From Erythrobacter litoralis (GTDB lineage: Bacteria > Pseudomonadota > Alphaproteobacteria > Sphingomonadales > Sphingomonadaceae), in NCBI RefSeq assembly GCF_001719165.1, contig NZ_CP017057.1, forward strand, positions 992,001 through 1,056,000: a stretch of 64,000 nt of DNA. The letters are read 5' to 3'. A model generated the notes under the pieces. It worked only from the letters and a program-made list of their open reading frames with translations, did no database searches and was not told where the DNA came from. Position numbers and translations under genes: made by a program. Below, in pieces: positions 8,536 to 16,782 of this stretch (within the stretch, counting starts at the first letter, position 1; each line of letters begins with the position of its first letter).

Positions 8536-10671
8536 TTGTTCAATTCACGTTTCGCCACGCTCAGGATCGCCATGCTCGCAAGCAGCTGCATGGCCTGCGC
8601 CGCCCATGCCCAGGACGCCGAAGACAGGGTCGATGAAAAAGACGATGCGCCCATCATCGTCACCGGCAAGGTCTCCACCTTTGGCGCGACCAAGTCGGAG
8701 ACACCCATTCTCGAGACCTCGCGGTCGGTGTCGGTCATCACCAATGACGAATGGCGCGAACGCGGCGCTCTCACGCTCGACGACACGCTCAATTACACCG
8801 CGGGCGTCGTGGGCGACACGTTCGGATTTTCCACGCGCGGCGATTTCGCCCGCGTGCGCGGCGTCAATGTCCCGGAATATCTCGACAATATCCAGGTCCT
8901 TTTTGGGTTCTACAACAACGCCCGTTCCGACATCTTCACCCTCGAACAGGTCGAAGTGCTCAAGGGTCCGGCATCGGTGCTTTACGGCCAGGGTTCGCCC
9001 GGCGGCCTCATCAACACGGTCAGCAAGCGCGCCCGCCCCGACAAGACCGACAGCGAGGTCTATGTCGAATACGGCACGTTCGACCGCGCGCAGGTTTCCG
9101 CCGATATCGGGGTCGATCTGTCCGGCGACGGAACGCTCACCGGGCGTCTCGTCACGCTTTACCGCGATGCGGGCACGCAGGTCGATTTCGTCAATGACGA
9201 CGCCTTCATCGTCGCGCCCTCGATCACCTATGACGATGGCCGCACGGTGATGACGCTGCTCGCCAATTACACCGACCGCGACAGCGACACCGCGCACCAG
9301 TTCCTGCCGCTCGCAGTGACCGGCTGCGCAAGCGACGAGGTCGCCATTTCCGAATCCGCCGTTTGCGCGGGCAACATCGCGCAGGAAGTCGATCCGTCGC
9401 TTTACGTCGGCGAGCCCGGGTTCAATCGCTACGACACCGAAAGCTTCTCGCTCACCGGTTTCCTCGAGCACCGGTTCAACGACGTGCTCGGCTTCGAGGG
9501 GACCGCGCGTCACCGCGACAACAGCGCCGACTATCGCCAGACCTGGGTGTCGTTCCTGGGCGCGGGCAATCCGCGCGTGCTCCCCGACGGGACGGCGATC
9601 GCGCGCAGCTGGTATGACGCGCCGGCAAGCTCGGATCAGTTCGCGATCGACGGCCGTTTCCGCGCCCGGTTCGAAACCGGTCCGATCCGGCACGAAGTCC
9701 TTGCCGGGATCAATTACCAGACGGTCGACACGCTGCTGGAGGCGGCATTCCTGTCGCGCCCGACCGCGTTCAACCTTCTGGCGCCGGTCTATGACGGCTC
9801 CGAAATCCCCGCTCAGGCCGATTTCGATGCGGCGCGCGGGCGCAGCGTGAACGAAATCGATTCGATCGGCTATTACATCAACAACCAGATGGAGATCGGC
9901 GACCTCGTCCTCAATGCGGGCGTGCGCTTCGACGATCTCGAGACGGGCAATGGCACGACCAGCCAGGACGACAGCGCGACCAGCGTCAGCTTCGGCGCGC
10001 TCTACAGGACGCCGATCGGCCTCAACCCCTATGTCAGCTATGCCGAAAGCTTCCAGGCGGTGGTCGGCAACGACCAGGTGACGAACGAGCCGCTCCTGCC
10101 GCAGGAAGGCGAACAGATCGAGGTCGGCCTCAAATTCCAGCCGCCCGGCACGCGCACCTATGTCACGCTCGCCTATTTCGACATCGAGCAGTCGAACCTG
10201 CCGAACCCGGCGGGCCTGCCCAACGCACCCTCGCAGCAGGAAGGGGTAGCGAAGATCGACGGGTTCGAGCTCGAGGCCCAGACCGCCATCGGCGATCTCT
10301 ATCTCGACGCCGCCTTCAGCCTGCTCGATACCGAAGATGCCTCGGGCCTGCGCTTCCCCAGCGTTCCCGAAGTGCAGGGATCGGCCTGGGCATCGTGGCG
10401 GCCTTCCTCCGGCGCGCTTGCCGGCTTCGTCCTCGGCGGCGGCGTGCGCTATGCCGGGGGCAATGAAAGCCAGGGCGGCGCGGTGGTGGTGGAAACCGAT
10501 GGCTACACCGTCTTCGACGGCCTGATCGGCTATGATTTCGATCGCTATTCCATCACTCTCAACGCGCGCAACCTGTTCGACAGCGAGTTCTACGGGACCT
10601 GCCTTGCGCGCGGCGATTGCTTCCCGGGCGAGGTGCGGACCATCCAGGTGCGCGCGGGCGTCAGGTTCTGA
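8536..10671 (+). CDS. TonB-dependent siderophore receptor
   Basis: The 711-residue outer-membrane receptor has a signal peptide (about residues 1-26, ending AHAQ), a TonB-box-like IIVTG segment, and a plug domain with SVSVITNDEW and the LEQVEVLKGPASVLYGQGSPGG stretch typical of ferrisiderophore receptors. A 22-strand barrel ending in the aromatic C-terminus RAGVRF completes it. The frame opens at 8422, but TTG at 8536 follows CCAGAGG and gives a normal export signal, so I prefer it; an ATG at 8572 would leave a truncated signal. The candidate Fur box upstream and the PepSY gene downstream support iron uptake. Confidence 0.9.
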   Translation: MFNSRFATLRIAMLASSCMACAAHAQDAEDRVDEKDDAPIIVTGKVSTFGATKSETPILETSRSVSVITNDEWRERGALTLDDTLNYTAGVVGDTFGFSTRGDFARVRGVNVPEYLDNIQVLFGFYNNARSDIFTLEQVEVLKGPASVLYGQGSPGGLINTVSKRARPDKTDSEVYVEYGTFDRAQVSADIGVDLSGDGTLTGRLVTLYRDAGTQVDFVNDDAFIVAPSITYDDGRTVMTLLANYTDRDSDTAHQFLPLAVTGCASDEVAISESAVCAGNIAQEVDPSLYVGEPGFNRYDTESFSLTGFLEHRFNDVLGFEGTARHRDNSADYRQTWVSFLGAGNPRVLPDGTAIARSWYDAPASSDQFAIDGRFRARFETGPIRHEVLAGINYQTVDTLLEAAFLSRPTAFNLLAPVYDGSEIPAQADFDAARGRSVNEIDSIGYYINNQMEIGDLVLNAGVRFDDLETGNGTTSQDDSATSVSFGALYRTPIGLNPYVSYAESFQAVVGNDQVTNEPLLPQEGEQIEVGLKFQPPGTRTYVTLAYFDIEQSNLPNPAGLPNAPSQQEGVAKIDGFELEAQTAIGDLYLDAAFSLLDTEDASGLRFPSVPEVQGSAWASWRPSSGALAGFVLGGGVRYAGGNESQGGAVVVETDGYTVFDGLIGYDFDRYSITLNARNLFDSEFYGTCLARGDCFPGEVRTIQVRAGVRF

Positions 10672-10685
10672 AGGAGGCGCTGGCG

Positions 10686-11267
10686 ATGACGATGGCGTGG
10701 CAGACAGGGGGTGTGGTGCTTGCCGGCGCGGGTCTTGCGACGCTCTATCTGGCGTGGAAGCGCAAGACCCGGTTCTGGCCGCTCGTCCTTGGCGGCTGGT
10801 CTCTCATCGCGGCCTCGCTGTGGAGCTGGGCACAGGTCAGCAGCGCGGAAAGAGGGATCGCGCTGGGAACGGTCGCGGCGGTGCTGCTCGCGCTTGGCCT
10901 GATTGGCGCGCGCGCGATTTCGGCTCCGGTCAAGGCGCGCCGCCAGGTGCCGCAGCGCCTCGCCTCGGTGCCCGATCCCGCCCTGTCCGGCCAAGGGTGG
11001 CGTGCGGGCGCGGGGATCGCGGCGATGATCGTGCTTGCCCTCTTCGTGTCGGCCGGGATGTGCACCGCCCTGTTCATGCTGGCCCGCTCTGCGGGCATGG
11101 AGCACACGGCGAACCTTACCATGACCATGTTCGCCTTCCCGCTCCTGCTTGCCGCGCTGACGACGTTCGTCGCCTATGCCGAGGGGGGCCGGACCAAGGC
11201 AATGAGCCTTGCCGGGCTTGGCCTCGGTTCGGCCGTGGCGGTCGCTGCGACGATGGGAAGCGTTTGA
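10686..11267 (+). CDS. Multi-pass membrane protein of a siderophore-uptake operon
   Basis: The 193-residue product is almost wholly hydrophobic, with about five or six predicted membrane helices and a short basic cytosolic loop (KARRQVPQR) in the middle. I do not recognise a catalytic motif. It has a strong GGAGG eight bases before its ATG, starts 14 bases after the TonB receptor, and stops one base before the PepSY gene. Small integral membrane proteins of the DUF3325/DUF3649 type often sit at this position in siderophore loci. Its function is unknown. Confidence 0.8.
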   Translation: MTMAWQTGGVVLAGAGLATLYLAWKRKTRFWPLVLGGWSLIAASLWSWAQVSSAERGIALGTVAAVLLALGLIGARAISAPVKARRQVPQRLASVPDPALSGQGWRAGAGIAAMIVLALFVSAGMCTALFMLARSAGMEHTANLTMTMFAFPLLLAALTTFVAYAEGGRTKAMSLAGLGLGSAVAVAATMGSV

Positions 11268-11268
11268 G

Positions 11269-12765
11269 ATGAACCGGCCGCAGGCGAAGAATTCGGCGAT
11301 CCGGGCGGCGAGGGCGCTCAACGCCCACAGCCTCGTCGCGGTGATTTTCGGCGCGCTGATCTACGTGCTCGCCGTCACCGGCACGCTGTCGGTCTTCAAC
11401 CACGAATTGCAGCGCTGGGAACAGCCCGGCGCGCCCGAGATGACGCGCATCGCCCCCGAAGCGGCGGAGCGCGCCGCGCTTTCGGTGTTCGAAAGCGAGG
11501 CGATGCCCAGCACCCATCTCTACATCAACCTGCCGCAGGAGGATCTGCCGCGCACCGTCATCACGACGGACACGCAGGCCTTTTTCGCCCGCCAGGACGG
11601 CACGGTCGCAGGGCCGGAATCCTTTCCCTGGACCCAGTTCCTGCTCGACCTGCATTATTACCTCCACCTGCACTCGACGCTCGGCCTCACGGTGGTGGGT
11701 AGTCTCGGCGCGCTGCTCGTCATGCTGTCGATCTCGGGGCTTCTCGCCCATCCGCGGATATTCCGCGACGCCTTCCGTTTCCGCCGGGGGGCGGGCCGGC
11801 TGACCATGATCGACCTGCACAACAGGCTTGGCGTGTGGACGATCCCGTTCCATTTCTCGAACGCCCTCACAGGCGCGATCCTGGGCCTGGCAAGCGTGCT
11901 TGCGCTGGGTATCGCCGCCGCCGGGTTCGGCGGCGACACGGACGCGGTCTTCGACCCGGTCTTCGGTGCCGAGCCCGAAGCTGCCGAGGGCGTCGCAGAG
12001 GTGGCGGACATCGACGGTCCGCTTGCCTTCATGGCGCGCGAATATCCCGATCTCGCGGTGACCCACTTCATCCTGCACGATCCCGCAAGCGCCGGGCAGC
12101 ACAGCGAGATCGTGGCCGAGCACCCCGACCGCCTCATTTTCGGCGACTACTATACATTCGACGCCTCGGGCGCCTATCGCGGCAATGTCGGCATATCCGA
12201 CGGCACCATCGGTCAGCAGGTCACGGGGTCCGTCTACAACGTGCATTTCGGCAATTGGGGCGGCCTTCCGGTAAAGCTCGCCTATCTCGTCTTCGGGCTT
12301 GCGCTGTGCCTCATCGTCGCTTCGGGAATGACGATCTATTTCGCGCGCAAGGAGGCGAACGGCAGGCCCGCGCCCCGCCTCGCCGGCGCGTGGCAGGGTG
12401 TCGTCTGGGGAACGCCGGCCATGCTTGCCGTGACCCTTGCCGCATCGCTGCTGGGCGTGGGCGGGGGCGTTCTTGTGGCGTTATTCTGGCTCGGGCTCGC
12501 GGGGCTCTGCGCAGCCTGTGCGGCCAGTGGGGCGCGGGCCGGCAGGCGTTTGGGCCAGGCTGCCGCGCTCTCGGGCCTGGCGGCGGGGCTCGCGATATAC
12601 CATTTCAGGTTCGCCCAGACGGCTCTTTCGGATGCGGGCCTGCCGATATCGGCCGCGCTCGGGCTCGCCTGCGCTGCCCTTGCAGGGTTGCTCGTGGCGG
12701 ATCGGCGCAAGCCCCGACCGGCGGCGAAGGACCGCCCCGCGGCAGAGGCGGTGCCCGCCGAATAG
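11269..12765 (+). CDS. PepSY-associated transmembrane protein (PiuB-like)
   Basis: This 498-residue protein belongs to the PepSY_TM family, inner-membrane proteins linked to ferric-siderophore reduction or iron release in the periplasm. It has an N-terminal helix (about 20-42, SLVAVIFGALIYVLAVTGT) ending in the FNHELQRW motif, a periplasmic region, an HYYLHLHSTLGL segment with possible haem- or metal-binding histidines near residues 128-135, further helices, and an HNRLGVWTIPFHFSNALTG motif near residue 184. The C-terminus (about 370-480) carries extra hydrophobic helices. The start codon follows the upstream stop by one base. Confidence 0.85.
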   Translation: MNRPQAKNSAIRAARALNAHSLVAVIFGALIYVLAVTGTLSVFNHELQRWEQPGAPEMTRIAPEAAERAALSVFESEAMPSTHLYINLPQEDLPRTVITTDTQAFFARQDGTVAGPESFPWTQFLLDLHYYLHLHSTLGLTVVGSLGALLVMLSISGLLAHPRIFRDAFRFRRGAGRLTMIDLHNRLGVWTIPFHFSNALTGAILGLASVLALGIAAAGFGGDTDAVFDPVFGAEPEAAEGVAEVADIDGPLAFMAREYPDLAVTHFILHDPASAGQHSEIVAEHPDRLIFGDYYTFDASGAYRGNVGISDGTIGQQVTGSVYNVHFGNWGGLPVKLAYLVFGLALCLIVASGMTIYFARKEANGRPAPRLAGAWQGVVWGTPAMLAVTLAASLLGVGGGVLVALFWLGLAGLCAACAASGARAGRRLGQAAALSGLAAGLAIYHFRFAQTALSDAGLPISAALGLACAALAGLLVADRRKPRPAAKDRPAAEAVPAE

Positions 12766-12783
12766 CACCGCCCCCACGCCAGC

Positions 12784-13857
12784 TCAGGGCCGGCAGACGT
12801 AATAGGCGTTCTGCATGTCGTGCGGCAGCCGCTCCATCGCGACTTCGCCGAAGCCGGCCTCGGCGAACAGTTCGAAAGCCTTCTCCTCGCCCCACGCCGC
12901 GCCGAGCCCGATCCCGCCCTGCGCAAGGCTTACGGTCATGCAGTGCATCAGGCTGATCGTGTACATGAAAGGGGCGAGCGGATGGTCGCGGTTGTCGGCG
13001 ACCTTCGTACGCGCCCAGATGTCCTGCGCGATATAGACCCCGCCCTCGCGCAGCGCGCGGCGGATATTCGCAAGCAGGATGGCGGGATGCGGCTGGTCGT
13101 GGATCGCATCGAAGGTGAAGACGAGATCGAACGCGGCCTCGTCCTTCATCCGCATGCAATCGCGCACTTCGAAGCGCAAATTGCCGAGCCCGCCCGCCTG
13201 CTCGCGCGCGGTCGCGATCGCATCGGCACCGAGGTCGTAACCGGTGAAACGGCTGTTGGGAAAACGCTCGGAGAAAATCCGCAGTGCGCGTCCGCGGCCG
13301 CACCCGACATCGAGCACGTCGATGCCCCGTTCGAGCCGCCGGACAAGCCCTTCGACCAGACCCAGCGTCGCGTCCGGATCGAAGGTGAGCGCGCCTTCCT
13401 GCTCCATCACCTCGTGGAAGCGGGGATAGGAGGAATAGGGAACGCCTCCGCCTTCGCGAAAGCAGCGCATGATGTCGTCCTCGACCGGGGCGAGCACGCC
13501 GATCCACTGCATCATGCCCGACATGCTGCCGAGCGGCGCGTCCTCACCTAGAAACAGGGCGTGCTCCTCGGGCAGGCTGTAACGGCCTTGTGCGTCGATA
13601 TGGGTGATGCCGGCGGTGGTCACCGCGCCGAGCCATTCGGCGACGTAGCGTTCCTCGAGGCCGAGCCTTCCGGCCAGGTCCCCCGGCGTTTCCGCGGCGC
13701 CGCCGCGCATCGCGTCGAACAGGCCGAGCCGGTGGCCGATCGACAGCGACATCGCGCTCGCCGCCTTGTTGAGAGTATCGATGAGCGCCGCCGCGAAGGG
13801 CGGCAGGCCGGTTTCGCGGGCATAGGCTTCGATGACGGGGCTATGAGCAAGGCACAT
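12784..13857 (-). CDS. SAM-dependent methyltransferase with N-terminal winged-helix domain
   Basis: The 357-residue protein has an N-terminal winged-helix dimerisation domain (about 20-110) and a class I Rossmann methyltransferase domain with the SAM loop DVLDVGCGRGRALR near residue 180, an acidic ribose-binding position (TGYDLG) and post-I motifs. The architecture resembles small-molecule O-methyltransferases and related rRNA-like enzymes; the substrate is not predictable. GGAAAGGA lies upstream of the ATG. It follows a 35-codon membrane microprotein gene by 21 bases and is divergent from a DNA-binding hydrolase fusion, which suggests that fusion may regulate it. Confidence 0.85.
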   Translation of the reverse strand: MCLAHSPVIEAYARETGLPPFAAALIDTLNKAASAMSLSIGHRLGLFDAMRGGAAETPGDLAGRLGLEERYVAEWLGAVTTAGITHIDAQGRYSLPEEHALFLGEDAPLGSMSGMMQWIGVLAPVEDDIMRCFREGGGVPYSSYPRFHEVMEQEGALTFDPDATLGLVEGLVRRLERGIDVLDVGCGRGRALRIFSERFPNSRFTGYDLGADAIATAREQAGGLGNLRFEVRDCMRMKDEAAFDLVFTFDAIHDQPHPAILLANIRRALREGGVYIAQDIWARTKVADNRDHPLAPFMYTISLMHCMTVSLAQGGIGLGAAWGEEKAFELFAEAGFGEVAMERLPHDMQNAYYVCRP

Positions 13858-13878
13858 GGGAATTTCCTTTCCTGCCTA

Positions 13879-13986
13879 TCAGGCGATTGCAGCGAGGTTC
13901 GCGGGAGCTTCGAAAAGCGACCCCGCGAACAACACGATCAGAAAAGCCCACGCTGCAAAGAGCGGGGCGTAACAGCGATCGGGCAT
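13879..13986 (-). CDS. 35-residue membrane microprotein
   Basis: This small open frame starts with ATG at 13986, preceded by an excellent AAGGAGAA ribosome-binding site, and encodes 35 residues. The first eight are polar, residues 9-25 form one hydrophobic helix (LFAAWAFLIVLFAGSLF), and the tail is Ala-rich. It ends 21 bases before the methyltransferase start on the same strand, so the two are probably co-transcribed from the divergent region 13987-14117. The strong RBS and clean membrane helix make it credible. There is no recognised family; a role as a membrane anchor or regulator of its neighbour is only a guess. Confidence 0.55.
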   Translation of the reverse strand: MPDRCYAPLFAAWAFLIVLFAGSLFEAPANLAAIA

Positions 13987-14004
13987 TGTCTTGTTCTCCT
14001 TGGT

Positions 14005-14024
14005 TCGATGACCTGCGTTATCGA
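14005..14024. promoter_or_regulatory. Imperfect inverted repeat, candidate operator
   Basis: TCGATGAC and GTTATCGA form a 7-of-8 inverted repeat around CTGC. It lies 18 bases upstream of the microprotein start and about 93 bases upstream of the divergent wHTH-hydrolase gene. This is the expected place for an operator of an autoregulated divergent pair, but no binding consensus is known. Confidence 0.3.
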
Positions 14025-14117
14025 GGAAGACCGTGGGCGCGCGCGTGGTGGAGAACGTGGTAATGATGTCGCCAATGATGGTATTGTCATGGTGCCGCTA
14101 TCGGATCGGAAAAGCTG

Positions 14118-15398
14118 ATGACGCGGATCGAGATCGGGGAGGACATCGCGGTAACGCGCGGCGATCGGCGTCTGCAGATGCCGAAATCGCGCAAGGCACG
14201 TGCGCTGCTCGCCTACCTCGCGCTGTCGCGAAAGGCGGTGCATCGCAGCCGGTTGAGCGAGATGTTCTGGCATCGGGCGGCCGATCCTCGCGGGGGGCTG
14301 CGCTGGGCGCTGACCCGCCTGCGCCGGTTGCTCGGCCCGGATGAAGGCTGGCTGATCGCCGATTCCTCCTGCGTGCAGCTGGCCTGCCCCGCCGAAGCGA
14401 TCGCCGTCGATCGCAGCGCGGGCGACCTGCTCCTGATCGCGACCGAGACCGGCGATCACGACGAATACGCCGCCTGGCTGGTCGCCCTGCGCGGCGAAAT
14501 CGCGTCAGGCTTCGGCGACGGCCCGCTCATGGACGCCGATCGGGAAGAACGCCCCCCGCGCCAGACCATCCGCTACGCCACGGCCCCCGATGGCACGCGC
14601 ATCGCCTATGCAGCGATGGGCGAGGGACGCCCGGTGGTGAGAGCGGCCAACTGGCTCACCCATCTCGACGCGGAACTGGATATCCCCGCATGGTCAGGGC
14701 TGATCCTGCGGCTTGCACGCAAATATTGCCTCTATCGCTATGATGAGCGCGGAAACGGCCTGAGCGACTGGGACGTCGAGGACCTCTCCTTCGATGCTTT
14801 CGTCAGCGATCTCGAATGCGTGATCGACACTATCGCGCTTGAACGGTTTCCCCTGATCGGGATCAGCCAGGGCGCGCCCGTCTGCATCGAATACGCGGCG
14901 AGGCATCCCGAAAGGGTCAGCGGACTGGTTCTCATCGGGGGCTATCCCGCCGGGTGGAGGTTCGACCCGGCCCCCGGAAGCCAGGCCCGCCGCGAGGCCG
15001 AGATGACCCTTGTGCGCCATGGATGGGGCGCCAATACGTCAGCCTACCGGCAGATCTTCTCCCAGACCTTCTTTTCGGATGTCGACCGCGAGACGATCGA
15101 GCAATTCAACGAATTCCAGCGCCTGACCACGTCGGCTGAAAACGCGGCACGGTTCATCGACTGTTTCGGCAATATCGACGTGCGCGCGCGCCTGGGCGGG
15201 ATCCAGATTCCGACCCTCGTCCTTCACAGCCGGGGGGATGAGAGGATAGCGTTCGGGGTAGGGGCCGAACTGGCCGCATCCATGCCCAATGCCGAACTGA
15301 GGACGCTGGCATCCCGCAACCACCTGCCGCATCCGGGTGAACCCGCCTTCTCCGTCATGATGCAGGAGATCGAGCGGTTCATCGACAGCCTCGACTGA
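14118..15398 (+). CDS. Winged-helix (SARP/OmpR-type) DNA-binding domain fused to an alpha/beta hydrolase
   Basis: Residues 1-110 of this 426-residue protein look like the winged-helix domain of SARP-type activators (SRKARALLAYLALSRKAVHRSRLSEMFW, then a recognition-helix-like RWALTRLRRLLG). Residues 150-426 form an alpha/beta hydrolase fold. The nucleophile elbow is GISQG with Ser250, a likely acid is Asp374 (RGDERI), and the histidine is in the NHLPHPGEP segment (402-405). So a regulator carries an apparently intact esterase or lactonase-like domain that may sense or destroy a small ligand. It is divergent from the methyltransferase operon. Ligand and targets are unknown. Confidence 0.8.
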   Translation: MTRIEIGEDIAVTRGDRRLQMPKSRKARALLAYLALSRKAVHRSRLSEMFWHRAADPRGGLRWALTRLRRLLGPDEGWLIADSSCVQLACPAEAIAVDRSAGDLLLIATETGDHDEYAAWLVALRGEIASGFGDGPLMDADREERPPRQTIRYATAPDGTRIAYAAMGEGRPVVRAANWLTHLDAELDIPAWSGLILRLARKYCLYRYDERGNGLSDWDVEDLSFDAFVSDLECVIDTIALERFPLIGISQGAPVCIEYAARHPERVSGLVLIGGYPAGWRFDPAPGSQARREAEMTLVRHGWGANTSAYRQIFSQTFFSDVDRETIEQFNEFQRLTTSAENAARFIDCFGNIDVRARLGGIQIPTLVLHSRGDERIAFGVGAELAASMPNAELRTLASRNHLPHPGEPAFSVMMQEIERFIDSLD

Positions 15399-15416
15399 CG
15401 AAGCGGTCGGCGCTCG

Positions 15417-15468
15417 GTTCGCTCGGCCCGTTCGCTCAGGCCGTTCCCTCGGGCCATTCGCTCGGGCC
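15417..15468. repeat. Four imperfect 13-base tandem repeats
   Basis: The units GTTCGCTCGGCCC, GTTCGCTCAGGCC, GTTCCCTCGGGCC and ATTCGCTCGGGCC lie head to tail, with a degenerate fifth unit beginning ATCCG. They fill most of the gap between two convergent genes. No spacer-like sequence is present, so this is a simple minisatellite, not a CRISPR. Confidence 0.8.
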
Positions 15469-15482
15469 ATCCGCGCGCGATG

Positions 15483-16283
15483 TCACCCCCGCGCGACGTC
15501 GTCCAGAACCTCGGCCGTCACCGGGTAGCCCGCATCTTCGAGGATGGTGAGCATCGTCCGGCCGCCGCGCTGCTCGATCCTGGGCATGATCGTGCGCACG
15601 GGAATCGCCTCGGCCTGCGCGCGCGCTTCGGCAAAGCTGGCGAACAGGGCCAGCCGTTCGAGATTGCGCCTCGTGGGGAAGATGATCTTGATCTCGCCAG
15701 CTTCCGCCGCTTCGAGCGCGCCCTGCGCCGAAGTCCAGAACAGGTGCGTGTTTTCGGCCTGGTCGATCGAAACATCGACAGCGCCGGTGCCGAGATCGGC
15801 GAGGTAGAAGCGCGTGTCGTAAGCGCGCACGATCTTCTCGTTCTTCGGAAACCACCGCGCGAAAGGGGTGATCTGGTCGAGGTCGAGGCTCCAGCCGAAG
15901 GCATCCAGCACCGGGGCGAGGGCGCCCTCGCGCATCAGCATGGCGCGCGCCTCGGCTGCGGATTGCGCGGTGATGTCGCCCGCAAGGCCTAGCGCCAGGC
16001 CGGTTTCCTCCAGCGTTTCGCGCACGGCTGCGATCTGGTGCGCGGCCTCGTCCGGGGCAATCGCACCGTGTGCTGCGCGGCTGACCTTTTCGCCAAGTTC
16101 GTAGTCCGCAGGGTCCACCCGCCCGCCCGGAAACACCGCCATGCCGCCGGCGAAGGTCATGTTTCGCGAACGGACGGTCATCAGCACCTCCGGCGGGCCG
16201 CCAGAGGGGGAATTGCGGAAGATGATGATGGTGGCGGCGGGGATGCCTTCGCGCGGGGCACCGGACGTATCGGGACTGCTCAT
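15483..16283 (-). CDS. Nudix hydrolase
   Basis: The 266-residue protein carries a Nudix fold: AGGMAVFPGGRVDPAD near residue 45 and the metal-binding core REtlEETG (AVRETLEETGL) near residue 87, matching REUXEEXGU. A long insert separates the two parts, as in coenzyme A/NUDT19-like Nudix proteins of alphaproteobacteria. The frame extends upstream to 16337, but the ATG at 16283 begins a sequence typical of the family. It is convergent with the hydrolase fusion across the 13-base repeat. The pyrophosphate substrate is unknown. Confidence 0.88.
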   Translation of the reverse strand: MSSPDTSGAPREGIPAATIIIFRNSPSGGPPEVLMTVRSRNMTFAGGMAVFPGGRVDPADYELGEKVSRAAHGAIAPDEAAHQIAAVRETLEETGLALGLAGDITAQSAAEARAMLMREGALAPVLDAFGWSLDLDQITPFARWFPKNEKIVRAYDTRFYLADLGTGAVDVSIDQAENTHLFWTSAQGALEAAEAGEIKIIFPTRRNLERLALFASFAEARAQAEAIPVRTIMPRIEQRGGRTMLTILEDAGYPVTAEVLDDVARG

Positions 16284-16398
16284 GGGCCAAGTCTTGGACC
16301 GCAGGCGCGCCTTTGCCAAGGGGGAGGGCCAGGGCACGGCGCCTAGTGTCGGGAGAGTTTACAGATTGCGCATTGGTTAATCCGATGAAACTCCACAA

Positions 16399-16415
16399 AC
16401 CACTGTAATTAAGTG
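16399..16415. promoter_or_regulatory. Inverted repeat upstream of the candidate sigma-54 promoter
   Basis: CCACT and AGTGG are perfect inverted arms separated by the AT-rich GTAATTA. The repeat is centred about 47 bases before the predicted small-RNA start. It could bind an activator, but sigma-54 activators usually bind further upstream, so the role is open. Confidence 0.3.
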
Positions 16416-16427
16416 GAAATCCATTTT

Positions 16428-16443
16428 TGGCACGCTGTCTGCA
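16428..16443 (+). promoter_or_regulatory. Candidate sigma-54 (-24/-12) promoter
   Basis: TGGCACGCTGTCTGCA matches the RpoN consensus TGGCACG-N4-TTGCA except for one C in place of T. The invariant GG and GC are exactly ten bases apart. Transcription should begin near 16454. No open reading frame with a ribosome-binding site follows; instead there are two hairpins and a terminator. Confidence 0.7.
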
Positions 16444-16453
16444 TCGAGGAGGG

Positions 16454-16557
16454 CAGCCCGAGTGGTCTTCGATGAGGCGAGACCTTTTCTGGTCTCTGGG
16501 TCTCGCCTCCCCGTTATAAAGAAACCGCCCCGCAGTGCTTAGCGGGGCGGTTTTTTT
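16454..16557 (+). ncRNA. Candidate small RNA driven by sigma-54
   Basis: About 104 bases lie between the predicted sigma-54 start and a strong intrinsic terminator. They contain a perfect 10-bp stem, GAGGCGAGAC (16474-16483) with GTCTCGCCTC (16500-16509), enclosing a pyrimidine-rich 16-base loop (CTTTTCTGGTCTCTGG). A nested alternative pairing of GAGACC with GGTCTC is possible. A short unpaired ATAAAG linker and the terminator hairpin follow. I find no coding potential. Promoter, structure and terminator together support a trans-acting RNA; targets are unknown. A PspF-type activator gene elsewhere in the window could be its regulator. Confidence 0.6.
16522..16557 (+). terminator. Strong intrinsic terminator
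   Basis: AAACCGCCCCGC and GCGGGGCGGTTT pair perfectly over 12 bases around the eight-base loop AGTGCTTA, and seven T follow from the stem end. It closes the candidate small RNA. It may also stop transcripts from the opposite strand through the AAA on its other side. Confidence 0.92.
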
Positions 16558-16782
16558 GTGGCTGCCCGAGGATGCCGGGTGGGGGGCGGTCCGGCCCGCT
16601 TGGTTTGCGACTTGAACGGCAGTGCGTGCGCGCGCTTGCGACGCGTCAGGCCTGCAATTTCCAATGATCGCGTCTGCAGGACCATCGGCGCTCACCGATG
16701 CCGAAGGCGCCGAAAGGCCGACTGGCCGCCCGCAGGCCCCGTCCGGGCCGACGAGAACGCGCGCCGGATGACGCGCGAAGGA

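Noticed and set aside
15417..15468. CRISPR array
   Set aside because: The units are only 13 bases, directly adjacent and diverged, with no spacers and no cas genes anywhere in the window.
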